From NCBI GenBank assembly GCA_016872915.1, contig VGYQ01000011.1:1-48413 (forward strand): 48,413 nt of DNA, written 5' to 3'. The notes beneath the pieces were generated by a model. It did not search any database. It was not told the DNA's origin and saw only the letters and a program-made list of their open reading frames with translations. Position numbers and translations under genes: made by a program. Positions within the stretch are counted from its first letter, which is position 1; the number at the start of each line of letters is the position of its first letter. Source of the DNA: Planctomycetota bacterium. GTDB lineage: Bacteria > Planctomycetota > Phycisphaerae > Phycisphaerales > SM1A02. Positions 1-9,321 of the stretch are shown here, piece after piece.

Positions 1-1
1 G

Positions 2-3000
2 TCAGGCTCTCGTCATCACTGCATCGAGCGCACGCTGCGCCGCGAGCAGGTCTGCCTGCGCCTCCGCAAGCATGCGCCGCGTCTGATCGACAACCTCTGG
101 CTTGGCCTTCGCGAGGTAACCGGCATTGGAAAGCTTCCCCTCAAACCCTGCGATCGCGCGCTGTCGGTCGCGCACCACCTGCTCAAGCCGCGTTCGTTCG
201 CTGCCGACATCCACGCTGTCCACGAGCGACGAAAGCAGCAGTTCCTCCCCTTCAAAGGGGAATGCCACCGCATCGGCGGGTCGTGCCTGCGCCGAAGGTT
301 CCACGCTGCCGATTCCCGCGAGCGTTTCGACCGTACCGCCCGCCTGTGCGATGAGCGCCGCGATCGCCGGCGTGACATGCAGGTTGATGCGGCGCCGATC
401 GAGCACCTTGCGCTCGCCTCGAAGGTTTCGGATCGCCTCCACGAGCGACTGCACACGTGCGAACTCCCGCGCGGCGCGCTCATCGGTGAGCGCATCCCCA
501 CAGCGCGGCCACCGCGCCGTTGCCGCAAGCGGCGATGGCGGCAATTCGAGCGCCCTGACTTGGGAAGTGCACACATCTGCCACTGGTTGCCAGAGCGCCT
601 CGGTGACGAACGGCATCACCGGATGCAGTACTCGGAGTGTTCCATCGAGCACGCCGCGGAGCACCGCCTGCTGTCCCGCGTCATTCTTGACCGTTGGCTT
701 GATGCCCTCGAGATACCAATCGCAGAAGTCCCGCCAGATGAAGTCGTACAGCGCCTCCGCGACGGGATTGAACTGGTACGCATCGATGGCGCCATCGACT
801 GTCCGCACCAGATGTGCAAATCGGTGCAGAATCCAGCGGTCGATGAGGCGCGTTGGCACGACCGTCGTCGCCTGCACCGCCTCGGCGTGCTTCCCGTCGC
901 TGCCATCGCCGCACTGCGCGAGGGCGAAGCGGGACGCGTTCCAAACTTTCGTCGCGAAGTTTCTGCCGATGTCAAAACGGCTTGACGTATTGCGTGCAAG
1001 CGGCATCGCATCGGTCGGCTGCGCCAGCCCAGATGCCACGCCATAGCCCGTCACCATCTCGCGCGATGGATCAGTCGGGCAAGACTGCGTCGGTGCGGCA
1101 ACCACATGTCCCGAAGCAGTCGTCACCGTCTTCGGCGTGAACGCCTTGCCCGTGTGCGGGCAGAGCACATCCACAGGCAACCGCACGTCCTGCGTCCCCG
1201 TCGACATCTGCACGAGAACGAAACGCATCGCATCCGCGCCGTGCGTTGCGATGATGTCGCGTGGGTCGACCCCATTGGCGAGCGACTTGGACATCTTCTG
1301 CCCGAAACCATCCTGCACGATGCTGTGGATGAACACGTCACGAAACGGGAGACGTCCGCCGAGAAAGTGACGATTGAACATCACCATGCGGCTGACCCAC
1401 AGCGTGATGATCTCGCGGGCCGTCGACAGCACTGCACTCGGGTTGAATGCATCGAGAAGCCCCTGCATCTGGAAGCGCGCAGGGTCTGGCCACCCGAGCG
1501 TGCTGAGCGGCCAGAGCGCACTCGAAAACCAAGTATCAAGCACATCGGGATCCTGACGGAATCCAGCACGCTCCAGCTCGGGCGCCAACTCGCCATCGAG
1601 CCGCTCGGGAAGGCACACGAACATCTCGGTCGCGCCATCCGGGAGCGTGCGCCGCATCTCCGCGGCACCGCGCGCACTCCACGGCTGCTGCGGCGGCGGC
1701 GAATCGGCGCTGAAGATCTTCGACCACACTGGGATTCGATGACCCCACCACAGTTGCCGCGAGATGCACCAGTCGCGGATGCCCACATGCCACTGCTCGA
1801 ACGTTCGCGCGTAACGCGCCGGATAGAAGGTGAGTTCGCCGTCCCCCACCCGCGCAGGTGCGGCCGACGGCGCTGGCGACTGCCGCTGATCCGCTCGCAT
1901 GGCTCGGAGCGCACTTCCCGCAAGACGCGGATCAGTGACACGCACGAACCACTGGTCGGAGAGATACGGCTCGACGGGCACATGACTGCGCGACGCATGC
2001 CCCACACTGTGGCGGTAGGGTCGAACACCCTCGAGGAGTCCGGCCGACCGGAAGTGCTGCACGATGCGCTCACGCGCCTCCTCGCGGCTCAGACCAACGA
2101 ATGGGCGAGCTTCCGCCGAAACATCACTCCAACCGTGGCGATCGCTGATCGATCCGTCGGGTGCCATCACATTGATCGCAGGCAACTGATGGCGCATGCC
2201 AATGTCCCAGTCGTTGGGGTCGTGAGCAGGCGTGACCTTCAGGAAACCTGACGCAAACTGCGCCTTCACATCGGCTGGGTCGCCACCCTGTGCGACCGCC
2301 ATCACGACATACTCATCTTCGACGATGGGAATGATGCGTCCGACAATCGGCAGTCGAACACGTTTGCCACGAAGTGCGGCAGCGCGCGGATCACGCGGAT
2401 GAACGGCAACGGCGGTATCCCCAAGCATGGTCTCGGGTCGCGTGGTCGCCACGGTGATGTGTCCCGAACCATCCTCGAGCGGGTAGCGCAGATACCAGAA
2501 TGACCCGTCGACCTCCTCCATCTCGACCTCATCGTCGGAAAGTGCCGTCTGCGTCGCCGGGTCCCAGTTCACGAGACGCTTGCCGCGTTCAATCAAGCCC
2601 TCTTGGAAAAGGCGGAAGAACGCCTCTCGCACCGCTGAGGTGCAGACAGGATCCATCGTGAAGCGCGTGCGCGCTTCGTCGCAAGACGCACCCATCGAGC
2701 GAAGCTGACTGAGGATGACCGATTCGTATTCATCTTTCCACGCCTGCACCTTTGCCACGAACTCCTCGCGTGTGAAGTCTGTGCGGCGCTTGCCTTGCAT
2801 CTGCAGGCGGCGTTCCACCACGGCTTGGGTGGCGATGCCCGCATGGTCGGTCCCTGGCATCCACAGCGTCTTGCGCCCGCGCATTCGCGCTGTGCGCGCG
2901 AGGACATCCTGAAGCGTGTTGTTCAGCGCGTGACCAAGATGCAGCGCCGCAGTCACATTCGGCGGCGGAATGAAGATCGAGTAGGGTTCCCCCGCACCGT

Positions 3001-3100
3001 CTGCCTCCGCGTGGAAGCAGCGCGCTTCAGCCCAGCGCTGAAGGATCGCGGGCTCATGTTCCGCAGGAACATACGATTTCGCAAGCGGAACCTCACCCAT
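2..3100 (-). CDS. valS: Valine--tRNA ligase, complete, 1032 aa
   Basis: Cytoplasmic class Ia aminoacyl-tRNA synthetase charging tRNA-Val, with a CP1 editing domain that hydrolyses mischarged Thr-tRNA. The HIGH motif is HLGH at residues 54-57 after PPPNVTAAL. The editing-domain signature TTRPETMLGDTAV lies near 219-232 and KMSKS at 602-606. The C-terminal ~70 residues are Arg/Glu/Ala-rich and match the family's tRNA-binding coiled coil. The stop codon is at positions 2-4, so the gene is whole. It is longer than most bacterial ValRS because of an extra segment of about 65-70 residues after the KMSKS loop (about residues 642-712) carrying CPHTGKAF and TQSC. The ATG at 3098-3100 has no Shine-Dalgarno but has TAGACT 9 nt upstream. 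It overlaps the divergent start codon of the next gene. Confidence 0.97.
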   Translation of the reverse strand: MGEVPLAKSYVPAEHEPAILQRWAEARCFHAEADGAGEPYSIFIPPPNVTAALHLGHALNNTLQDVLARTARMRGRKTLWMPGTDHAGIATQAVVERRLQMQGKRRTDFTREEFVAKVQAWKDEYESVILSQLRSMGASCDEARTRFTMDPVCTSAVREAFFRLFQEGLIERGKRLVNWDPATQTALSDDEVEMEEVDGSFWYLRYPLEDGSGHITVATTRPETMLGDTAVAVHPRDPRAAALRGKRVRLPIVGRIIPIVEDEYVVMAVAQGGDPADVKAQFASGFLKVTPAHDPNDWDIGMRHQLPAINVMAPDGSISDRHGWSDVSAEARPFVGLSREEARERIVQHFRSAGLLEGVRPYRHSVGHASRSHVPVEPYLSDQWFVRVTDPRLAGSALRAMRADQRQSPAPSAAPARVGDGELTFYPARYARTFEQWHVGIRDWCISRQLWWGHRIPVWSKIFSADSPPPQQPWSARGAAEMRRTLPDGATEMFVCLPERLDGELAPELERAGFRQDPDVLDTWFSSALWPLSTLGWPDPARFQMQGLLDAFNPSAVLSTAREIITLWVSRMVMFNRHFLGGRLPFRDVFIHSIVQDGFGQKMSKSLANGVDPRDIIATHGADAMRFVLVQMSTGTQDVRLPVDVLCPHTGKAFTPKTVTTASGHVVAAPTQSCPTDPSREMVTGYGVASGLAQPTDAMPLARNTSSRFDIGRNFATKVWNASRFALAQCGDGSDGKHAEAVQATTVVPTRLIDRWILHRFAHLVRTVDGAIDAYQFNPVAEALYDFIWRDFCDWYLEGIKPTVKNDAGQQAVLRGVLDGTLRVLHPVMPFVTEALWQPVADVCTSQVRALELPPSPLAATARWPRCGDALTDERAAREFARVQSLVEAIRNLRGERKVLDRRRINLHVTPAIAALIAQAGGTVETLAGIGSVEPSAQARPADAVAFPFEGEELLLSSLVDSVDVGSERTRLEQVVRDRQRAIAGFEGKLSNAGYLAKAKPEVVDQTRRMLAEAQADLLAAQRALDAVMTRA

Positions 3101-4184
3101 GACGGCCCGAGTCTACAGATTCGAACGCAGCAACCCCCGGGGCATCGGCGATACCGGCCATCGGCACGGACATCGCGGAGTTCGCACCCTGCTTGCAAGC
3201 GCTGCACGTTGTGCGGCGTTGTGCGTGGTGCTCGCAGGCGCGCACTGCACGAAGCAGGAGGATCCGATAGCACGCACCGACGATCCCGCCTCGCGCCGTG
3301 CCGTACTCGACTCAGTCGAGACATCGCTGCGTACAGCGCGACTCGATGAGGCACTTCGCATGGCGCGCCGACTGACAGAGGCGCTCCCGGACGATGCGGA
3401 TGCCCAGGAGATCCTCGCGCGAACGCATCTTGCTCGTTCACTCGCTGCCGTGCAGCCAGCACTGCAGTCCGCCGAACGCATGGCCGCTGCCCAGGCGTAC
3501 CTGCGCGCAGCACAACTGCGGCCGACCCACACAGGATTCCAGTCCGCTGCAGGCGTCGCTGCGCAGCAGGCGGGCATGCTGACCGAGGCGATCGCATGTT
3601 TCGAGCGAGCGCAGGCCGCTGATGCAGCGAATGTGCAGCATTCGCTCTATCTCGGGCAGGCTCTGCTGCAAACCGGAGATGTGACTCGCGCGCGCGTGTG
3701 CCTTGAGCGAGCACGGGCTTTGGCGCCTGAATCGCCCTGGCCACTGAGCGGACTTTCCGGGCTCGAACTGCAAGCGGGAAACGCGCCGCTCGCGCTCGAA
3801 CTGGCGCAGCGCGCCCGGACGCTCGATCCGCAGGCTGATCAACTCCGCGTAGCCGAGGCAAAGGCTCTTCGCAAGCTCGGACGACACACCGATGTGCTGA
3901 CATTGCTGCTCGCGTTGCCACCCAAGTCTCGAACGAGCGAGGCACTTGCCTGGGAGATTGCGAGCGCACATGAGTCGCTCGGCGACCGTGTGGCGGCCGC
4001 TGCCGCGTGGGGCGATTGGGCAGAACAGTGCACCTCGGCGGAGGCTGCTGCCGATGCGGCTCGGCGCTGGGAAGATGCAGGTGATGCTGTCCAAGCCGCA
4101 TCGTGGCGGCGCGTCGCGTTGCAGCGCGGATGGGTCCCCCCCCCACCTTCTACTTCAACCAGCGACCCCCGTCGAGGCGGATGA
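3099..4184 (+). CDS. TPR-repeat protein, probably exported or a lipoprotein, 361 aa
   Basis: No specific function recognised. Residues 1-30 are basic. Residues 31-48 are hydrophobic (LLASAARCAALCVVLAGA) and end at Cys50 followed by TKQED, so the N-terminus looks like a signal peptide, possibly lipoprotein type, although His at -1 is a poor lipobox residue. Residues ~55-340 are a run of Ala/Leu-rich helical pairs with TPR character (A..L...G....A......A), typical of protein-protein scaffolds. The ATG overlaps the divergent valS start codon by 2 nt, so one of the two starts may be misplaced. The 3' end crosses a C9 run (4136-4144) and overlaps the convergent SDR gene by 35 nt, so the last ~15 residues are the least certain. 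Confidence 0.75.
   Translation: MTARVYRFERSNPRGIGDTGHRHGHRGVRTLLASAARCAALCVVLAGAHCTKQEDPIARTDDPASRRAVLDSVETSLRTARLDEALRMARRLTEALPDDADAQEILARTHLARSLAAVQPALQSAERMAAAQAYLRAAQLRPTHTGFQSAAGVAAQQAGMLTEAIACFERAQAADAANVQHSLYLGQALLQTGDVTRARVCLERARALAPESPWPLSGLSGLELQAGNAPLALELAQRARTLDPQADQLRVAEAKALRKLGRHTDVLTLLLALPPKSRTSEALAWEIASAHESLGDRVAAAAAWGDWAEQCTSAEAAADAARRWEDAGDAVQAASWRRVALQRGWVPPPPSTSTSDPRRGG
3110..3115 (-). promoter_or_regulatory. -10-like TAnnnT hexamer before valS
   Basis: TAGACT on the minus strand ends 9 nt before the valS ATG. No purine-rich ribosome site lies between. If it is a -10 element, the transcript would start at or almost at the ATG (leaderless). No convincing -35 is seen. Confidence 0.4.
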
Positions 4185-4911
4185 TCTCTCCGCAGAGGTA
4201 GGTCGCTTCGAGCGCGAGCCACGCAGCACAGCGTGCGGCCTCTTCCGGTGTTCCCGCTCGCCCAAGAGGTGTGCGCTCCATGTAACGCGCGGTCATGGCA
4301 GGATCGGCGCCGACCGGCCATGCGACAACGCCCGGCGCGATGCCATTCACTCGGATGCATGGAGCGAGTTCCACCGCGAGCGCACCGATGAGCGCGTCGA
4401 GCGCACCCTTCGATGCGAAGTATGCCGCGTGATTCCTGTAGAAACGGCCGGCCGCGTGCATATCGCTGAAGCACACCACAGCGCCCCCCGAGGGCAGAGA
4501 TGACTTGGACAACTGCGGTGCGAGGGCCTGTGTCAGCAGCAGCGGTGCGAGGGCGTTCACCCGCATGTGTGAAAGCGCATGCTCAGGAGTGATCGAGCCA
4601 AAGACCTGCGGGTCGTAACGGCTCGCGCAGTGAACGATCACATCGGCATTCCGCGCTGCGAGGCGTTCGCCCATGGCCTGCACGGCGGCAAGGTCATCGA
4701 GTTCCGCACATTCGATCGCCACCTCAGGCTCGGCCTGCCCTGCTTCGCGCGCCGCCGCTCGACAAAGCGCCGCGCTTTCGCGCGCTGCACTGTTGTCCGA
4801 ACGAACAGCGAGCGTGATGTCCAGCCCACGCCGCGCGAACTCCACGGCGGTCGCTCGCCCGACCCGCGCCGCGCTTCCGGTGATGATGACTCGTTGTCTC
4901 TGTTCTGGCAT
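4150..4911 (-). CDS. Short-chain dehydrogenase/reductase, pteridine reductase-like (FolM/PTR1 type), 253 aa
   Basis: NAD(P)H-dependent Rossmann-fold reductase. The nucleotide motif is TGSAARVG at residues 11-18. This TGxxxRxG form is typical of pteridine reductases and FolM rather than the TGxxxGIG of most SDRs. Asp150 precedes Tyr164 and Lys168 (YFASK) in the order D...Y...K seen in FolM/PTR1, where Asp takes the place of the usual Ser. NGIAPGVV and a C-terminal ITG-like LCGEIIRLDGG segment complete the fold. The start at 4911 (MPEQRQRV) fits the domain; an in-frame ATG at 4968 would add 19 residues of no family character. Dihydrofolate or dihydrobiopterin reduction is the family-based expectation; the substrate is not shown by sequence. 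Convergent with the TPR gene, divergent from the AsmA-like gene. Confidence 0.85.
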   Translation of the reverse strand: MPEQRQRVIITGSAARVGRATAVEFARRGLDITLAVRSDNSAARESAALCRAAAREAGQAEPEVAIECAELDDLAAVQAMGERLAARNADVIVHCASRYDPQVFGSITPEHALSHMRVNALAPLLLTQALAPQLSKSSLPSGGAVVCFSDMHAAGRFYRNHAAYFASKGALDALIGALAVELAPCIRVNGIAPGVVAWPVGADPAMTARYMERTPLGRAGTPEEAARCAAWLALEATYLCGEIIRLDGGRWLK

Positions 4912-4953
4912 GGCGAGCAGCTTCGGCGTGACCGACCGCTGCAGCGAGCGTAC

Positions 4954-4959
4954 TACCAT
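4954..4959 (+). promoter_or_regulatory. -10-like TAnnnT hexamer before the AsmA-like gene
   Basis: TACCAT lies 12 nt before the ATG at 4972, with no Shine-Dalgarno between. The same TACCAT hexamer stands 9-10 nt before the ABC exporter and ychF starts. The -35 region is not convincing. Confidence 0.4.
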
Positions 4960-4971
4960 CACGCCCAACGC

Positions 4972-7900
4972 ATGAGGCCGGACAGGTTTTCATCTCAGCG
5001 TCTCGACCATCACGCACTCGGCGAGGCTTGGCGCACGGTATGCCGCGGGGCGCGGCGGCTGCTGTGGCTTGGGATCGCAGGCGCTTGTGCTCTGCTGATT
5101 CTCGCGGTGATTCTTGTGCTGACGCCATCGTGGGTCGGGTCGCTCGTCGCGGCGCAAGTGGGGCGGGCTGTTGGTGGCGACGCGACGCTCGACCGTTTCG
5201 AATGGCAGGACTGGGGCAAGGCACGACTCGAAGGTCTCGTCGTGCGAGTCCCGGGCTGGAAAGGTGTGGGGCGTGATCTGATCCTGGTGCAGCACATGGA
5301 AGTTGATCTCGAACCCTGGACCTTGCTGTGGGGCCCCCTGCATGTTCATTCACTGCGCGTTGGAAAAATCGATGTTCAACTGGTGGAAGGCGGGACGGCA
5401 GATGGTGGCTACAACTTTCAGTCGCTCCGGCGATCGCCTGCCAGCCCAGCGGAGAGCGGCGGACTCCGCATAGACCGCGGTTCGATCGATCAGATTCGCG
5501 TGACAGCGGGTCGTATTCGAGGTGGCGTGCTTCGAAATCCCGTGACGTTCATTGCCTCGGCGAGCCTTGCACCCGACTCGGGGGATGCATCACGTTCCAC
5601 TTTGGAGTTGCAGGAACAGGGTGGCGGGATGCGCATCAGCGGTTGGTGGGACCAGTCATCGCTTGCATTCGATTTGAGTGCGACTGGCGTCACGATCAGC
5701 GAGCGTTTGGCATTCATGATGCCGCGCCAAGTTGGATCGGTCGTCCTGGCATCGCAAGCAGAGGGCGAAGTGGTGCGAGCAACGCTCTCTGCAAGCGGGA
5801 CTACCCCACTGCGCGGGACCCTCGAAGTCCGCGATCTCTCCGCAAAACTCCCAGTCAATCTGTTCGGCTCATGGGTGCGCTATGAGGGCATGAAGATCTT
5901 TGAAGCGAAAGGAAAGCCGCGAGTCTTCGTGCGGAATGGAAAGCTGGAGATCGAGGGTGGCCGCGTTTCGCTGCAAGATTTCGACTTCGATGTGCTGAGC
6001 GACTCCTCGGACGGGAAGGCGACGACACTTCCGTTCTTCGCTTCCCTCGAAGTCGATTTGTCGGCCGTCCCGTGGCAGGACTTCGATTGGGAGCGCCGAG
6101 AGGAATGGCTTGAGAGCGCGCGCGTCCTCGCGCCATTTCGCGTGAAGGTACAGATTCCGAATCTTGAACTGGGTACACAGCGCGATACCAGTGCGCTCGA
6201 GGCACCTCGCGTCGTTGCCGAGTTCCTCGAAACGTTCAAGGTTCGCGAACTTCGAGCAACGGCAGAGTGGTCGGCATCCCGCGGTGCTCCGACAACCGCT
6301 GCCGATGGCTCGCTGACAGCAGCGAACACGGAGCATCAGGCGCTGCTCACCATTCGTGATGGCCGTGGTGCATTCGAGGATTTTCCCTACCCGCTGACGC
6401 AGGTCAAATCGACGATTCGGATCCGTGGACAAGATGCGCACATCGAATCACTCGAGGGCATTGGATCGAACAATGCACTCATCCATATTGGCGGCAGCAT
6501 TCGCGGCATGGGCACGGATCCTGACGTACACCTCACAATCGCGTCGGATCGTGCGCCAATCGACGACGCCCTCATTCGCAGCTTCCCCGACAGCGAGCGC
6601 AAATTCTTTGAAAGCATCTTCTGGAACGGCGGGTTTCTCTCGCTGCAGCGCGGAGGACTTCTGCGCGACCAGACCCAAGTGGACGCCTGCAAGGATGAAC
6701 TCACCCAAGTCGAACAAGCCTTGGCTTCGCTCTCCCAGTCGGCGAACTCGGATCCCGCTCAGATTGTGCGGCTCTCCATACGAGCTGGCGAGCTGACCCG
6801 CATCATTCAGGAGGGGCCGTTCAAGCCAGGCGGACTGATCCGCCTCGACCTTCAGGTGAAGAGGGCTCAGGGGTCGATGGAGCCGCCAACTGTCAACGGC
6901 AAAATCGATTTGATTGAAGTGGACCTGCTTCCGGAGGAGTTCCCCTACCCCGTGCGCGTGCGCGATGGCACAATCCTGCTCACCGACACCAGCTACACCT
7001 TTTCCGACAAGGTGCCTTTTACCACTCTCGCTGGGGGCAGAGGCAGTTTCAGTGGTGGAGTTCAGTTCAGTACGAGAGCGGATGGAGACCAGACCTTCGA
7101 ACCCGACTTGCAGTTTGAACTGCCGAATGAACGGATCAATCCGAGAATGTTCTGCGCGATTCCTCCAGAGCAGGATGAATCGGTGGTCGGCTGGCCTGGA
7201 CTCGCGCTATCAAGCGGCGGTTCCATTCTGCGGCAGATCAATCCAGCAGGCCGTCTCAACATCCGGGGATGCCTCCGCGGCGCTCCCGATGCAGAATTGA
7301 AGCTCGAATGCACAGTTGATCTCACGGATGGCAGTGTGCATCCGATCATTCCGGCAAACGAAATCCTCTCGAGTGACGAGATCACCTGGCCGATTGGATT
7401 CAGCCTTGAAGATTGCCGGGGAGCATTTCACGTCACGAATGAGAGGATTCAGATCGAGAAATTCACAGGATTCCGAAAAGACGGAAGTATCGATGCTGCA
7501 GGCATCGTTGGCTTCGCACACGCGCAGACGTTGCTCGAGGTCCGTCTGCGCAACATAGAACTCGAGGAGTACGCGATCAATCTGCTGCCGTTCCGAGAAC
7601 AGTCGGAAGGAGATGCGCTCTGGAGGCGCTACGCACCACAGGGCGTGTTCGATGCGAACCTGCGACTCAAAGGTGATCTGGAGGGGGTCATTCGCACTTC
7701 CCTCACAATCGAACCACATGACCTGCTTGTGCGGTTGCCAGAGGGTGAGGTCTTTGCGGTCTTCCAATCGGGGACGATGACGTTCGAAGGCAACCATCTC
7801 ACGTGTGATGCCGTTGACATGACCGTAGGACCGAGGGATGGCTATGCAACCCACATCTGCATTGATGGCAGCGTGGGCACAGATCTGGCGTCCATTGACC

Positions 7901-9321
7901 TTGATGCGTCTATCGAGAATGGCATGCTGCAGGGCCCACTCCTGCATGAGATCGCCAACCGAGTCGATGCCGATGGATTGGGAGGCCTGCTGAGGGAACT
8001 GGAGCCGAAAGGTCGCTTCGACGCTGTCGTCAGCGTCTCTGGTACCCAAGATGTTTCATTCAGCGATTTTGATTTGGAAGTTCAAATCCTCGACCTGAGC
8101 GTTGGACATGGGGAGTTTGAAACATCCCTTCGATTGCCCAAGCCCGTTCGAGTCACTGCGAATGATGGCAATCTACTCCTGCATCCCTTTTCTGCATCTC
8201 TGATCGGTGGATCGATCGAAGGTGATGGATGGGTGAGTGACGACCCGACGGGGCAACCCATGCAAGGTGAATTCTCTGCGCTCGTGACTTCGCAGGCTCC
8301 CGTGAAGGGTTTGTACGGACTCCTGCCAGGCCGTGTCGCAGAATTACTCAGCCGAAACGGCTTCGAAGTCGGCGATCTCCTGCGCGCAGATGCATCAATT
8401 TCACTGAGTCGCGAGGCTGGCGAAATCATCACGGATATCGGTGTGGATATGCGTGTCTGGAACGCGAAGCTTGATGTCGGTCCTGGGATCTCCGAGGCGG
8501 ATGCTTCGGCATGCCTTGTCAGCCGCACTGGGAGCAAGACTCGCCCCCCCTTGGAGGCGGTCGTGGCCGACACATCTCTGCGCATCGCCGACCGCCCGCT
8601 GCAGGATGTTTCCATGCGACTGCTCATCGCGCCCGGGAGTGATGTCCTTCAACTGCTCGACTGTGAGGGTCGAATGGGAAGTGGCAGTTTCTCCATCACG
8701 GGGCAGTTCGGACTTGTACCCCCCTACTCCATGGCCGCTGACTGCGCAATCTCGGGCGTACCAGTCGAGTTGCTCGCAGGTACTCAAACCACGGAACCAA
8801 CCGATCCAAGTGCGACACCATCGGATCCTGGACGAGTCGATGCCCGGGTGACGGTGCAGGGCGATCGAACGGGTCTTTCCGGGCGGCGCGGACGCGGTGC
8901 AGCGGTCATCGAGCGCACCGAGTTGACGCGACTGCCGATTGCCATCGCCCTCCTCCAACTCGGTCAGGCAAGCATCGACCTCGATCCTGTCATAGAACGC
9001 GGCGACTTTGCGTTCACCATTGATCGTTCCATGATCCACTTTGAACGCTTCGACCTGGCCTCGCGGAACATGACACTCGAAGGCAGGGGCAGCCTGGACA
9101 CGGAGACACGCGCTCTCGCGCTGCGATTGGCAAACAAGGGCACCATTCCACTGGTCAGCGATGTCCTTGGCGGTGTGTCGAATCAGATCTTTCAAATCGA
9201 TGTCCGAGGGACGCTCGACAAACCCGAAGGATCGCTGGTGCCGCTCCCGCTTCTGCTTCCTGCACCGGAGCTGCCTCACACTGTCGTGCCAGCCGCACCC
9301 ATCGCGCGGAGGGACGCATGA
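4972..9321 (+). CDS. AsmA/TamB-like giant inner-membrane-anchored periplasmic protein, 1449 aa
   Basis: Predicted single-pass inner-membrane protein: a basic N-terminus, one transmembrane helix at ~30-50 (LWLGIAGACALLILAVILVL), then ~1400 residues of beta-rich periplasmic sequence. Alternating hydrophobic strands with G.. and D.. turns match AsmA-like repeat proteins. The last ~170 residues hold the AsmA C-terminal pattern: GRGAAVIERTELTRLPI, IDLDPVIERGDFAF, then a GSLDTETRALAL strand pair. A short helical stretch near 570-610 interrupts the strands. AsmA/TamB/YhdP relatives form hydrophobic grooves thought to carry phospholipid to the outer membrane; that role is inferred here. The start at 4972 is chosen because it directly precedes the membrane anchor; the frame is open further upstream but antisense to the SDR gene. 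First gene of a five-gene coupled operon. Confidence 0.85.
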   Translation: MRPDRFSSQRLDHHALGEAWRTVCRGARRLLWLGIAGACALLILAVILVLTPSWVGSLVAAQVGRAVGGDATLDRFEWQDWGKARLEGLVVRVPGWKGVGRDLILVQHMEVDLEPWTLLWGPLHVHSLRVGKIDVQLVEGGTADGGYNFQSLRRSPASPAESGGLRIDRGSIDQIRVTAGRIRGGVLRNPVTFIASASLAPDSGDASRSTLELQEQGGGMRISGWWDQSSLAFDLSATGVTISERLAFMMPRQVGSVVLASQAEGEVVRATLSASGTTPLRGTLEVRDLSAKLPVNLFGSWVRYEGMKIFEAKGKPRVFVRNGKLEIEGGRVSLQDFDFDVLSDSSDGKATTLPFFASLEVDLSAVPWQDFDWERREEWLESARVLAPFRVKVQIPNLELGTQRDTSALEAPRVVAEFLETFKVRELRATAEWSASRGAPTTAADGSLTAANTEHQALLTIRDGRGAFEDFPYPLTQVKSTIRIRGQDAHIESLEGIGSNNALIHIGGSIRGMGTDPDVHLTIASDRAPIDDALIRSFPDSERKFFESIFWNGGFLSLQRGGLLRDQTQVDACKDELTQVEQALASLSQSANSDPAQIVRLSIRAGELTRIIQEGPFKPGGLIRLDLQVKRAQGSMEPPTVNGKIDLIEVDLLPEEFPYPVRVRDGTILLTDTSYTFSDKVPFTTLAGGRGSFSGGVQFSTRADGDQTFEPDLQFELPNERINPRMFCAIPPEQDESVVGWPGLALSSGGSILRQINPAGRLNIRGCLRGAPDAELKLECTVDLTDGSVHPIIPANEILSSDEITWPIGFSLEDCRGAFHVTNERIQIEKFTGFRKDGSIDAAGIVGFAHAQTLLEVRLRNIELEEYAINLLPFREQSEGDALWRRYAPQGVFDANLRLKGDLEGVIRTSLTIEPHDLLVRLPEGEVFAVFQSGTMTFEGNHLTCDAVDMTVGPRDGYATHICIDGSVGTDLASIDLDASIENGMLQGPLLHEIANRVDADGLGGLLRELEPKGRFDAVVSVSGTQDVSFSDFDLEVQILDLSVGHGEFETSLRLPKPVRVTANDGNLLLHPFSASLIGGSIEGDGWVSDDPTGQPMQGEFSALVTSQAPVKGLYGLLPGRVAELLSRNGFEVGDLLRADASISLSREAGEIITDIGVDMRVWNAKLDVGPGISEADASACLVSRTGSKTRPPLEAVVADTSLRIADRPLQDVSMRLLIAPGSDVLQLLDCEGRMGSGSFSITGQFGLVPPYSMAADCAISGVPVELLAGTQTTEPTDPSATPSDPGRVDARVTVQGDRTGLSGRRGRGAAVIERTELTRLPIAIALLQLGQASIDLDPVIERGDFAFTIDRSMIHFERFDLASRNMTLEGRGSLDTETRALALRLANKGTIPLVSDVLGGVSNQIFQIDVRGTLDKPEGSLVPLPLLLPAPELPHTVVPAAPIARRDA

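Noticed and set aside
1106-2251. 381-residue plus-strand open frame inside valS
   Set aside because: It is the antisense shadow of a clear ValRS. Its His/Arg-rich composition is what GC-rich antisense frames give.
4579-4971. N-terminal extension of the AsmA-like protein upstream of 4972
   Set aside because: The open frame there is antisense to the SDR gene and would place ~130 residues of Arg/His-rich sequence before the membrane anchor.
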